DNA of 64,000 bases from CAWELS01 sp964468205 (GTDB taxonomy: Bacteria > Acidobacteriota > Terriglobia > Bryobacterales > Bryobacteraceae): NCBI GenBank assembly GCA_964468205.1, contig CAYXVG010000041.1, positions 4,044-68,043 of the forward strand. The letters are read 5' to 3'. Made by a program: the position numbers and the translations under genes. Of the stretch, positions 7,742 to 15,368 are shown in pieces (the first letter of the stretch is position 1; every line of letters begins with the position of its first letter). The notes under the pieces are model-generated. The model made no database searches. It was not told the origin of the DNA and was given only the letters and a program-made list of their open reading frames with translations.

Positions 7742-8710
7742 ATGGCCGCGTTGTCGGATGCCAGTGTGTTGGCGCTGGTGGATCTTCGGCAAGTCCGACC
7801 GGAACAGCTTGGGGAACTGCTCGACGAGGAAGCAGATCTGTGGCAGTCCAGTCTCGACTGGGACTTTCGCCCCTCCGCCGAACTCGTCCGGCGCTTCGTC
7901 GGGATGCGATCCCTAAGCGGGTTCGCGCTAGCGCAGGGAGATACCCTGGCCGGTTACGCGTATTATGTCTGCGAGGAGAACAAGGGATTGTTGGGCGACC
8001 TGTTCGTCCGTCAGCGCTTCCGCACCATCGAAGTAGAAAACTGCCTGCTCGAACAGTGCGTCACGGCGATGAGCCGGTCTTCCCAACTGCGGCGCGTCGA
8101 GTCCCAATTGATGCTCCTGCCGTCAGCCCTGGAACGGGCGCTCCCCTTCCCAGAGCGGCTGGCCATCCACAAGCGAAACTTCATGGAGATCGAGGCGGGC
8201 CGCATCGCCACGCTCACCGCGGCTCCCAGTTCCTTAAAGGTCGAGATCGAACCCTGGACCACCCGGCGGCAAGAAAAGGCGGCGGACGTCATCGCAGCCG
8301 CCTATCGCGGTCACATCGACAGCTCCATCAATGACCAGTACCGATCGCTTGGCGGCGCACGGCGTTTCCTTTTGAATATTATCCAGTACCCGGGCTGCGG
8401 CAGTTTCTTCTCCGCCGGCTCGTTTGTCGCGATGCATGGCGACACCGGCGAGCTGATCGGGCTCTCGCTCGCCAGCCTGGTATCGGCGGACGTCGGACAC
8501 ATCACCCAGATCTGTGTGGTTCCGGCGGTCCGCGGGCGCGGACTCGGATATGAACTGCTCCGGCATTCGCTCGAAGGGCTGCGCGCACACGGCTGCCGGA
8601 AAGTCAGTCTCACCGTAACCGCGTCGAACGAGGGAGCGGTGAAGCTCTACCTGAGCTGCGGATTTACAATTCGCCGGACGTTCGCCGCCTACGTCTGGGA
8701 TGGCATTTGA
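7742..8710 (+). CDS. GNAT-family N-acetyltransferase
   Basis: A 322-residue protein with an acetyl-CoA-binding GNAT fold in the C-terminal half. The pyrophosphate loop reads VVPAVRGRGLGYELL (R264-G265-R266-G267-L268-G269), followed by the typical LTVTASNEGAVKLYLSCGF strand-helix end. The N-terminal 150 residues resemble a second, degenerate GNAT domain (FALAQGDTLAGYAYYVCEE... LFVRQRF). The ATG at 7742 is chosen because the domain begins here; an upstream in-frame extension would overlap the preceding gene. The stop overlaps the start of the next gene by one base (TGATG), so the two are probably co-translated. The acceptor is unknown. Confidence 0.85.
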   Translation: MAALSDASVLALVDLRQVRPEQLGELLDEEADLWQSSLDWDFRPSAELVRRFVGMRSLSGFALAQGDTLAGYAYYVCEENKGLLGDLFVRQRFRTIEVENCLLEQCVTAMSRSSQLRRVESQLMLLPSALERALPFPERLAIHKRNFMEIEAGRIATLTAAPSSLKVEIEPWTTRRQEKAADVIAAAYRGHIDSSINDQYRSLGGARRFLLNIIQYPGCGSFFSAGSFVAMHGDTGELIGLSLASLVSADVGHITQICVVPAVRGRGLGYELLRHSLEGLRAHGCRKVSLTVTASNEGAVKLYLSCGFTIRRTFAAYVWDGI

Positions 8711-9363
8711 TGAAAGCCAGGCTGCTCGAATTCCACCGGCTCGACCCGACTGAGCAACTACGCGCGTCGTACCGGTTTCTGGAGTCGATCCGCACCCGCC
8801 GCTCCGTGCGGGAATTCTCACCCGAACCGGCGCCAATGGAACTCATCGAAAACGCCATTCGCTGCGCCGCGTCGGCGCCCTCCGGCGCCAACAAGCAGCC
8901 CTGGACGTTCGTGGTGGTGCGCGATCCGGCCGTGAAGCGCGAAATCCGCGAGGCAGCCGAGGCCGAGGAGAGGGAGAACTACGAGCGGCGTTTCCCCGAG
9001 GAATGGCTCCGTGATCTGGAACCCTTCGGCACGGACTGGCGGAAGGAGTTCCTCGAAACGGCGCCTTATCTGATTGTTGCGTTCGCCCAGGATTACGGTC
9101 TCGACGGGGGAGACCGGCACAAGCACTACTACGTCCGGGAGTCAGTGGGGCTCGCGTGCGGATTCCTGCTGGCGGCGCTGCATTTCAGTGGATTGGCCAC
9201 ATTGACTCATACGCCGAGCCCAATGGGTTTTCTCGGCAAGATTCTTGGCCGCCCGAAGAATGAGCGCCCATTCCTGTTGATTCCGGTGGGCTATCCAGCG
9301 CCAGGCGCGGTGGTTCCCGAGATCGACAAGAAAACCCTCGACGAAGTAATGGTGATCCGCTGA
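8710..9363 (+). CDS. Iodotyrosine deiodinase-like nitroreductase-family flavoprotein
   Basis: A 217-residue FMN enzyme of the nitroreductase fold. It follows the iodotyrosine deiodinase (IYD) pattern closely: RRSVREFS near the N-terminus, APSGANKQPWTFVVV, the active-site lid, LACGFLLAALHFSGL, TLTHTPSPM, and LLGRP-like/LIPVGYPA motifs. The lid keeps the three substrate-clamping residues of mammalian IYD at identical spacing: Glu87, Tyr91 (E-x3-Y) and Lys112 (21 residues after Tyr). These residues bind the zwitterion of halotyrosines, so reductive dehalogenation of iodo- or bromotyrosine is likely. There is no membrane anchor, as in other bacterial homologues. It is translationally coupled to the GNAT gene by a one-base overlap. 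Confidence 0.85.
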   Translation: MKARLLEFHRLDPTEQLRASYRFLESIRTRRSVREFSPEPAPMELIENAIRCAASAPSGANKQPWTFVVVRDPAVKREIREAAEAEERENYERRFPEEWLRDLEPFGTDWRKEFLETAPYLIVAFAQDYGLDGGDRHKHYYVRESVGLACGFLLAALHFSGLATLTHTPSPMGFLGKILGRPKNERPFLLIPVGYPAPGAVVPEIDKKTLDEVMVIR

Positions 9364-9381
9364 CGCGCTGCGGATGCGGGT

Positions 9382-10707
9382 TTACCCTTCCATTCCAAAC
9401 ATCGGCTGTTCTCCGGCCGCCGCGAGCCTCTGGTCCAGCGCCAGCCTGACGATATCCGCTTCTTCCGGCTCCAGTCCTCCGGCGAGTTTCTCGATCTTCT
9501 TGAGCAGGCTCCGCATGTGCGCCGGCGTGTCGCGGGCCGGGACGGCGAGGCTGTATCCCATAAGCGCCGCCGGGCGCAGATTGGGGTCTGAGAAGAAGTT
9601 CTTCAGCCGGCTGAGCTCGCCCGTCAGCCCGAGGTAGCCCACCGCCAGCAGCGCCTGTTCGCGGACGTCGTCGGCGGCGTCTTCGAGCGCCTGCTTGACA
9701 TACGGAGTGTAGGTCCTGTCAGCGGAGCGCCACATAGCTTCCACAGCCGCGGCGCGCGTCTCGGGGGCCTCAAACACCTCGAGCACGCGCTCGCGCAGCT
9801 TCCGCCGCCCGGATTCCGGCGCCAGCGCGATGACGAGCCCGGCACGTTCCAGCAGCGGAGTCGCGGAGTCCAGCAACCGCTCCTCCATCTCGGCAAATAG
9901 AGCCTCGTCCTCCACTTCGAGTGCGAGCGAGCGCCAAGCGGAGGCGCGCACCTCCGAAGAGGGATCGTTCCGGGCCATCTGGCGCAGTTTCGTCAAAACC
10001 GCCTTGGGGATGCCGGGTTCGTTGTAGAAGCTGGATATCGCGAGAGTTCGCAGCAGCGGCGCCGGTGATTCGAGAAACTCGAGCCGCTCTTCGGGCGACA
10101 ACACGTCAAAAACTGGAGGGTACTCCTCCGGATAGCCGGCCCAGATGTCATATGGCTCGATCTCTTCCGTTGCTTCCGCTACATTCCGGTAGATCTCCGA
10201 GCAGAAATCGGCTTCCCCGGGATCGTATTGGGCGAGTTCGCTGATAACGCGCTCGATCCGTTCGTCCTTGACGCCGAGCGAAGCCAACAGGAACGGAACT
10301 TCCGAGGTAACATCCGGTTCCGAATTCCGATGCAGCTCGAGCAATGGCTCCAAAGCGGCGCCCCGGAATCCACATACCGCCTCCACGAGGTCCTCTGGCG
10401 CATCGCCGCCGTACTCAGCCACCAAGTCCACCAGAACGGGAACCAGCCGTTCGTCTCGCAAGTACCGCGCGAGGTTCACGATGTCCTCACCGATGTCGAG
10501 GCGATCTTCCTGCCGGTCCCCTTCCCAATAGGCCAGGATGCCGGCTGTGGCGCGTTCGGGGTCGTCAACGAGCGCATGCAGGAACCGATGATCTACTCCC
10601 ACGAAACCGCTCGCCGCCGCCCTGATGAGGTCTTCCGGAGGAATATCCCGGTACTGATCCGGAGCGATAATCACGTCAGTAGGTGGCGCGCCCGCCGCTC
10701 GCGTCAT
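9382..10707 (-). CDS. HEAT-repeat protein
   Basis: A protein of about 430-441 residues, rich in Glu, Leu and Ala, made of degenerate HEAT-like helix pairs. Examples are NDPSSEVRASAWRSLALE, LLERAGLVIALAPESG and DAADDVREQALLAVGYLGL. Such solenoids act as protein-binding scaffolds. No enzyme motif, signal peptide or membrane segment is seen. An ATG at 10707 overlaps the upstream SDR gene by 32 bases; a GTG at 10674, just after the SDR stop, is the alternative start and would remove 11 residues. It ends the long reverse-strand housekeeping block and converges on the deiodinase-like gene. Partner unknown. Confidence 0.75.
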   Translation of the reverse strand: MTRAAGAPPTDVIIAPDQYRDIPPEDLIRAAASGFVGVDHRFLHALVDDPERATAGILAYWEGDRQEDRLDIGEDIVNLARYLRDERLVPVLVDLVAEYGGDAPEDLVEAVCGFRGAALEPLLELHRNSEPDVTSEVPFLLASLGVKDERIERVISELAQYDPGEADFCSEIYRNVAEATEEIEPYDIWAGYPEEYPPVFDVLSPEERLEFLESPAPLLRTLAISSFYNEPGIPKAVLTKLRQMARNDPSSEVRASAWRSLALEVEDEALFAEMEERLLDSATPLLERAGLVIALAPESGRRKLRERVLEVFEAPETRAAAVEAMWRSADRTYTPYVKQALEDAADDVREQALLAVGYLGLTGELSRLKNFFSDPNLRPAALMGYSLAVPARDTPAHMRSLLKKIEKLAGGLEPEEADIVRLALDQRLAAAGEQPMFGMEG

Positions 10708-11434
10708 GGCATTGGCCGGTTACGAAGGAGCAATCGGGACTCGATAGGTAGTGAACGACGGCGGCGATCTCTTCCGGGGCGCCGGTGCGGCGCATGGGGA
10801 TCTTCGAAGTCATGTAGCCGATCTGCTCCGGGGTGAGCTGGTCCAGAATCCGCGTCCGGACCACCGCGGGCGCGATGCTGTTGACGCAGATCCCCTCTAG
10901 GGCGACCTCTTTGGCCAAGGACTTGGTGAACGCGATCACCCCGGCCTTGCTGGCGGAGTAGGCCGTCATGTTCGGATTGCCTTCCTTGCCGGCCACGGAG
11001 GCGATGTTCACAATGCGGCCGTACTTCTGCTGCCTCATCAGCGGCACCACGGCGCGACAGCAGTAGAAGACCCCGGTGAGGTTCACCCGGATTACCGCAT
11101 CCCAGTCGGCGTCGGTCTGCTCCCAGATGGGGGCGGCCTTGCCGGCGATGCCGGCGTTATTGACCCAAATATCGAGGCGTCCGGTCGCGCCGGACACTTC
11201 CGCGACGGTCCGCTGCACGGAATCAAGGTCGGTAACGTCCAGACGGACCGAAAACGCGCGCCCTTCATTCGCCGCAGCGACTGACTCCGCAACCGACGCC
11301 GCGCCGTCCTCGTCGATGTCGGCGACAGCGACGCGGGCTCCTGCCCCGGCTAGCCGGTGAGCCACCGCTTCTCCAATCCCCGTGGCGGCGCCAGTCACGA
11401 CCGCCGTTTGGCCTGTCAGGTCGAAATAACCCAT
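10676..11434 (-). CDS. SDR-family oxidoreductase (FabG-like)
   Basis: A 252-residue classical SDR. TGAATGIG (14-21) binds the cofactor; an aspartate follows the second strand (VAVADID), which favours NAD(H) over NADP(H). NNAG, NIASVAG and the catalytic YSASK are all present, as is the C-terminal FVTGQCHDASGG loop that is common in 3-oxoacyl-ACP reductases and polyol or keto-sugar dehydrogenases. It sits 16 bases behind rplI and overlaps the HEAT-protein gene, so it probably lies on the ribosomal transcript. Its substrate cannot be read from sequence; calling it fabG would be over-precise. Confidence 0.9.
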   Translation of the reverse strand: MGYFDLTGQTAVVTGAATGIGEAVAHRLAGAGARVAVADIDEDGAASVAESVAAANEGRAFSVRLDVTDLDSVQRTVAEVSGATGRLDIWVNNAGIAGKAAPIWEQTDADWDAVIRVNLTGVFYCCRAVVPLMRQQKYGRIVNIASVAGKEGNPNMTAYSASKAGVIAFTKSLAKEVALEGICVNSIAPAVVRTRILDQLTPEQIGYMTSKIPMRRTGAPEEIAAVVHYLSSPDCSFVTGQCHDASGGRATY

Positions 11435-11450
11435 CGGTTCAGAGACGATT

Positions 11451-12026
11451 TTACTCTTTTTCCGGGCCAGCGTCTTCGGGGGAAGCTTCCTCCGGAGTTT
11501 CCGCAGCGGCCGGGACTGCTTCGGCTGCGGGCTCCGGCGCCGCCTCTTCCGCTACGGGCTCCGCCTTGGCGGCCTGCTCGCCACCTTCCGGAACCACCTT
11601 GACGCCGACCTCTACCGCCACTTCGCGATGCAGCTTGACAGCGACCTTATATTCGCCGAGCTGCTTGATCGGCTCGTCGAGAATAATCTTGCGATGGTCG
11701 ACCTTGTAGTTGGCCTTAGCCAGGGCTTCGGCGATATTCCGCGCCGTCACCGAGCCGAACAACTGATCCTGCTCGCCGGCCTTGTGCTCGATGGTAACGC
11801 TCACGCTCTCCATCAGCTTGGACAACTCCTCGGCCTCGGTCTTCAAAGTCGCCTCGCGCCGGAGATACTTTTGCCGTTGCTGCTCGACGATCTTCTTATT
11901 GGCTTCCGTCGCTGGGACAGCGAGCCGCCGGGGCAGCAAGAAATTGCGTGCGTAGCCGTCGGCGACACGCACCACGTCGCCTGGCACGCCAAGCTTCTCA
12001 ATGCTCTCTCTGAGAATGACTTCCAT
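11451..12026 (-). CDS. rplI: 50S ribosomal protein L9 with long acidic tail
   Basis: L9 bridges the L1 stalk base of the large subunit. The N-domain (MEVILRESIEKLGVPGDVV... GYARNFLLPRRLAV) and the C-domain (LFGSVTARNIAEAL... VHLHREVAVEV-like end) are complete by about residue 148. The protein then continues for about 40 residues of Ala, Glu and Pro, which ordinary L9 lacks. The start ATG at 12026 gives the family N-terminus directly; a 9-residue upstream extension is not conserved. It is third in rpsF-rpsR-rplI order but stands 156 bases behind rpsR, a wider gap than usual, in which I see nothing beyond GC-rich sequence. Confidence 0.95.
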   Translation of the reverse strand: MEVILRESIEKLGVPGDVVRVADGYARNFLLPRRLAVPATEANKKIVEQQRQKYLRREATLKTEAEELSKLMESVSVTIEHKAGEQDQLFGSVTARNIAEALAKANYKVDHRKIILDEPIKQLGEYKVAVKLHREVAVEVGVKVVPEGGEQAAKAEPVAEEAAPEPAAEAVPAAAETPEEASPEDAGPEKE

Positions 12027-12182
12027 GATTGCCTGTCTCCATAAATCTCGCACCGGGCATCAGCCGCGGGCGGCGCAAACCGCCGGGCGGCCCGGCTCGC
12101 CGGGAACTGCGTCCATCCGCCCGGCCAATCCTGCGTCCCACGGCGACCGCAACCGGCCGCTTCTGAGCCGCTTAGTTAGCCA

Positions 12183-12482
12183 CTAGGACTGCGCCGCGAA
12201 CGGAATCAGGGCGATGTTCCGGGCCCGCTTGATGGCGAGCGTGAGCCTCCGTTGATGGACGGTGCAGACACCGGAAATACGCCGCGGGATGATCTTGCCC
12301 CGTTCGGAAACGAACGATCCGAGCAACTTCGTGTTCTTGTAGTCGATGTCGTCGATACGGTCCACGCAAAACCGGCAAACCTTCTTCCGCCGGAAGAACT
12401 GCTTGCGACCCACCATCGCCTTGTCCCCGCCGGTGGGCCGCTGTGACGCGCTTACCGGACGGCCACTTCTCGATTCCGCCAT
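12183..12482 (-). CDS. rpsR: 30S ribosomal protein S18
   Basis: S18 pairs with S6 on the platform of the small subunit. The 99-residue product has the family core FFRRKKVCRFC... IDYKNTKLLGSFVSERGKIIPRRISGVCTVHQRRLTLAIKRAR. CRFC and a later Cys keep the zinc-type pattern in part (C-x2-C...C). The first 25 residues (MAESRSGRPVSASQRPTGG) are a basic, probably disordered extension. The gene starts 2 bases after the rpsF stop, so the pair is co-translated. Confidence 0.97.
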   Translation of the reverse strand: MAESRSGRPVSASQRPTGGDKAMVGRKQFFRRKKVCRFCVDRIDDIDYKNTKLLGSFVSERGKIIPRRISGVCTVHQRRLTLAIKRARNIALIPFAAQS

Positions 12483-12484
12483 GA

Positions 12485-13054
12485 TTAGTTGCTACCTCCT
12501 TTTTCATCCGGGTCAGGGCCTGGGGCTGGTTCCGGCGCCGGGTTTGACGCTGGTTCCGGCGCCGAGCTTGACGCTGGTTCCGGCGCCGAGCTTGACGCTG
12601 GTTCCGGCGCCGGGCTTGACGTTCGTTCTGGCGCCGGGCCTGGCGCAGGCGCCCCTGGCCTGGCAGCCGCCGGTTCGGACGGCGTCTTCGGCGAGGGAGG
12701 CGCGGCCTGCGGTTTTCGCGCCGCCCGCTTCTCGCGGATCTGCTTTCGCTTCTCGAGCCACTTCAACTTTTCGTCGATGCGGACGGTGATGTACTTCAGC
12801 ACATTCTCATCCACCCGCAAGCGCCGTTCGATCTCATGCACCGCTTTCGCGCCCGAGGAGAATTGCACGAGGACGTAAAAGCCCTCATCACGCTTCTGAA
12901 CGCGGTAAGCGAGCTTCCGCACACCCCAGCGATCCACTTTGTCGACAGTTCCGCCCGCGCCCTTCACCACATCTTCGATCTGGCCGACGACGGCGTCTAC
13001 CTGCTCATCCTGCACGTTGGGATCGAGAATGAATAACTCTTCGTAGATTCTCAT
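12485..13054 (-). CDS. rpsF: 30S ribosomal protein S6 with repetitive C-terminal tail
   Basis: S6 binds S18 and 16S rRNA on the platform. Residues 1-100 are ordinary S6 (MRIYEELFILDPNV... RWGVRKLAYRVQKRDEGFYVLVQF... VLKYITVRIDEKL). Beyond about residue 115 the protein carries some 75 residues rich in Pro, Ala, Ser and Glu, including an eight-residue unit (APEPASSS and variants) repeated about four times. The repeat unit is encoded by four 24-base repeats. Total length is 189 against the usual 95-135. The gene begins the rpsF-rpsR-rplI set and starts 6 bases after pth ends. Confidence 0.96.
   Translation of the reverse strand: MRIYEELFILDPNVQDEQVDAVVGQIEDVVKGAGGTVDKVDRWGVRKLAYRVQKRDEGFYVLVQFSSGAKAVHEIERRLRVDENVLKYITVRIDEKLKWLEKRKQIREKRAARKPQAAPPSPKTPSEPAAARPGAPAPGPAPERTSSPAPEPASSSAPEPASSSAPEPASNPAPEPAPGPDPDEKGGSN
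12528..12623. repeat. Four 24-base tandem repeats inside rpsF
   Basis: Units begin at 12528, 12552, 12576 and 12600, each starting GGTTCCGGCGCCG and differing at one to three positions. The length is a multiple of three, so copy-number change would keep the frame and alter only the S6 tail. Confidence 0.9.
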
Positions 13055-13060
13055 ACTTCC

Positions 13061-13711
13061 TCATTTGTCCGGACCGGGAGCGCGACGATTGAACTTCGTC
13101 ATGGCCTTTTCGACGCTCTCGGCGATGATAGCTTCCACTGCCTGCGACGCATAGTCCAGCAGTTCTTCCAATTCCTTCTTCTGCGCCCGCCGGAAAGGGG
13201 CAAGCACAAACTTCGCTCCGTCCGACACGGGATATCCGGGATGAATGCCGAGCCGCACCCGATGGAAATCCATTGTGCCCAAGCATTGAATCACGGACTC
13301 GACACCCTTGTGCCCGCCCGACGACCCGTGGCGGCGAATCCGCAGTCCCGTCCATGGCAGAGCCAGTTCGTCGTAAACGACGATCAGATCTTCCGCCGCG
13401 ATCGAAAATTTGGCCAGCAGCGATTTTACCGACTGGCCGCTGCGGTTCATGAACGTCTGCGGTTTCGCCAACGTGACCCGGTGCTCTCCGATCGACCCGG
13501 AGCCGGTCACGGCCTGACATTCCTTCCGGCCGAGACGAATTGCGTGTCGCGCCGCAAGGCGCTCCACGACCAGGAACCCGAGGTTGTGCGGCGTATCGGC
13601 ATACTGGCTGCCCGGGTTTCCGAGGCCAGCCACCAGCCAATGCCGTGGCGGCCGCGAGTCTTCCCGCAACCCGGTATCCGGCATCGCGCCAACGTCCGGC
13701 CACTGTTCCAT
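13061..13711 (-). CDS. pth: Peptidyl-tRNA hydrolase
   Basis: Recycles tRNA from prematurely released peptidyl-tRNA. The 216-residue protein has LVAGLGNPG (about 26-34), catalytic His42 in ADTPHNLGF, Asn89 in FMNRSGQSV and Asp114 in VVYDELALP, all in family order. GSSGGHKGVESV and the C-terminal RAQKKELEELLDYA helix are also typical. About 20 residues precede the fold; a start at the second Met (residue 10) is equally possible. It lies in the conserved prs-rplY-pth-rpsF order and is separated from rplY by 6 bases. Confidence 0.96.
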   Translation of the reverse strand: MEQWPDVGAMPDTGLREDSRPPRHWLVAGLGNPGSQYADTPHNLGFLVVERLAARHAIRLGRKECQAVTGSGSIGEHRVTLAKPQTFMNRSGQSVKSLLAKFSIAAEDLIVVYDELALPWTGLRIRRHGSSGGHKGVESVIQCLGTMDFHRVRLGIHPGYPVSDGAKFVLAPFRRAQKKELEELLDYASQAVEAIIAESVEKAMTKFNRRAPGPDK

Positions 13712-13717
13712 CCGCGG

Positions 13718-14362
13718 TTATTCCGGTTTCTCCTCGGCGGCTTCAGTTTCCGCGCCGACGATGCCGACTTCTTCTTCAGCCTCTTCGGCGTCGGTGGAGA
13801 CGCGAGTTTCGACTACATGGCAGATCACCATTGTTTTCTTGCCCTGCAAGGTGATCCTGTCGCCAAGCGGAAGATCTTGCGCGCGGATGGTATCGCCGAT
13901 CTTCAACTCTCTGACATCGGCGACGATGCGATCCGGAATGTCGTCCGGGAAACACTCGATCTCCACCTCGCGATGGACGATTTCGAGAAGGCCGTCCTGG
14001 GTCTTGACACCCACGGGCTCGCCTTCGGTATGCACCGGCACCTTGACGCTGATCTTCTTGGTGCGGTCGATGCGCTTCAGGTCAACATGGAGAAGATCTT
14101 CCTTCACCGGATCATGCTGCAAGTCGACGATCATCGCCGGAACGGTTTCCTCGCCGGCCAGCTCGAAACTGATAATCGTGTTGTGCCCCATGCCGCTGAA
14201 CAGAATCTGGTTAATCTCCTTGGGATCCAGGGAAACCGCCGTGGCGTTCTTGTCTGCCCCGTAGATCACTGCCGGGATCCGCCCGGAGACACGCAGTCTC
14301 CGGGACTCGTTCTTGCCGCGTGCGGGGCGCGGTTCGCCCACAACTCTAATGTCTTTTCTCAT
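13718..14362 (-). CDS. rplY: 50S ribosomal protein L25 (TL5/CTC type)
   Basis: Binds 5S rRNA. The N-terminal L25 domain (ARGKNESRRLRVSGRIPAVIYG... AVSLDPKEINQIL) is followed by the C-terminal CTC domain (VPVHTEGEPVGVKTQDGLLEIVHREVEIECFPDDIPD), which marks the long general-stress form. The last 35 residues are very acidic (DAEEAEEEVGIVGAETEAAEE), the third ribosomal protein in this block with an unusual tail. Position between prs and pth is the standard bacterial order. Confidence 0.96.
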   Translation of the reverse strand: MRKDIRVVGEPRPARGKNESRRLRVSGRIPAVIYGADKNATAVSLDPKEINQILFSGMGHNTIISFELAGEETVPAMIVDLQHDPVKEDLLHVDLKRIDRTKKISVKVPVHTEGEPVGVKTQDGLLEIVHREVEIECFPDDIPDRIVADVRELKIGDTIRAQDLPLGDRITLQGKKTMVICHVVETRVSTDAEEAEEEVGIVGAETEAAEEKPE

Positions 14363-14421
14363 GCCTGCTCCTTCAGCCGGAACGCACCAGAGCGTCCGAG
14401 GAAGCCCTGTCCGGCCGTTGA

Positions 14422-15363
14422 CTAAACAAATAGCGTGCTTACGGAAGTCTCTTCGTGGATGGACTGAATTGCCTTCGCCAGCAGCGGGGCGACACTCAAG
14501 ACCCGGAACTTGCCGGACTTCGCGGCGCGTTCGCTGAGCGGAATGGAATTCGTGATTACGATCTCGGCCACTTTGGAAGCGGCGATCCGCTCGACGGCCG
14601 GACCGGAGAGCACGGGATGGGTGGCAAACGCCGAAACACTGGCGGCCCCCGCTCCGAGCAGAGCCTCCACACCCTCCATCATCGTGCCGGCGGTGTCGAT
14701 GAGGTCATCGACGATCAAACAGTCTCTTCCTTTCACTTCTCCGATGATATTCAGCACCTCGGCAACGTTCGGCTCCGAACGCCGCTTGTCGATAATTGCG
14801 AGGGGCGCTTTCAAGCGTTTGGCCAGCGCCCGCGCGCGTTCCACGCCTCCGGCATCCGGAGAAACCACCATCAACTCCCCGGACCGGTTCGCAAAGTAGT
14901 CCATCACCACCGGGGTCGCGTAGAGGTGATCCACCGGAACATCGAAAAACCCTTGGATCTGCGCCGCGTGAAGATCCATTGTGAGAATGCGATCCGCCCC
15001 GGCGCGCTCCAGAAGCGAAGCGATCAGCTTCGCCGAGATCGGAACTCTCGGCCGGTCTTTCCGGTCCTGGCGGGCATAGCCGTAATAGGGAACTACGGCA
15101 GTAATCCGGTCCGCCGAAGCGCGTTTGAATGCGTCGATCATCAGGAGAAGTTCCATCAGGTGGGTGTCCACCGGCGAACAGGTCGGCTGCACGGCGAATA
15201 CGTCGGATCCCCGGACGTTTTCGAGAATCTGCAGGTACACCTCTCCGTCGGAGAAGCGCTTGATCAGGCAATCGCCCAGTTCGCAGCCCAACTCCTTGCA
15301 GATCTCGCCCGCCAATTTCGGGTTGGCGCTTCCCGTGAAGACCTTAAAATGATCGAAATTCAT
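14422..15363 (-). CDS. prs: Ribose-phosphate pyrophosphokinase
   Basis: Makes PRPP from ribose-5-phosphate and ATP for nucleotide, His and Trp synthesis, and for the neighbouring apt. The 313-residue product has FSDGEVYLQILENVRGSDVF, YYGYARQDRKDRPR, the DLHAAQIQGFF metal/substrate segment, VVSPDAGGVERAR and the PRPP loop VDDLIDTAGTM. The start ATG at 15363 (MNFDHFKVFTG) falls 6 bases after the ispE stop; longer in-frame starts would overlap ispE. Class I bacterial type. Confidence 0.97.
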   Translation of the reverse strand: MNFDHFKVFTGSANPKLAGEICKELGCELGDCLIKRFSDGEVYLQILENVRGSDVFAVQPTCSPVDTHLMELLLMIDAFKRASADRITAVVPYYGYARQDRKDRPRVPISAKLIASLLERAGADRILTMDLHAAQIQGFFDVPVDHLYATPVVMDYFANRSGELMVVSPDAGGVERARALAKRLKAPLAIIDKRRSEPNVAEVLNIIGEVKGRDCLIVDDLIDTAGTMMEGVEALLGAGAASVSAFATHPVLSGPAVERIAASKVAEIVITNSIPLSERAAKSGKFRVLSVAPLLAKAIQSIHEETSVSTLFV

Positions 15364-15368
15364 CTTGC

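Noticed and set aside
12528..12623. Regular 24-base repeats considered as a CRISPR array
   Set aside because: Repeats are contiguous without spacers, lie in frame inside rpsF, and no cas gene is near.
13241..14425. A 394-codon forward frame opposite pth and rplY
   Set aside because: It is antisense to two well-supported genes, has an Arg/His-rich mirror composition and no family motif. It is a GC-rich shadow frame.
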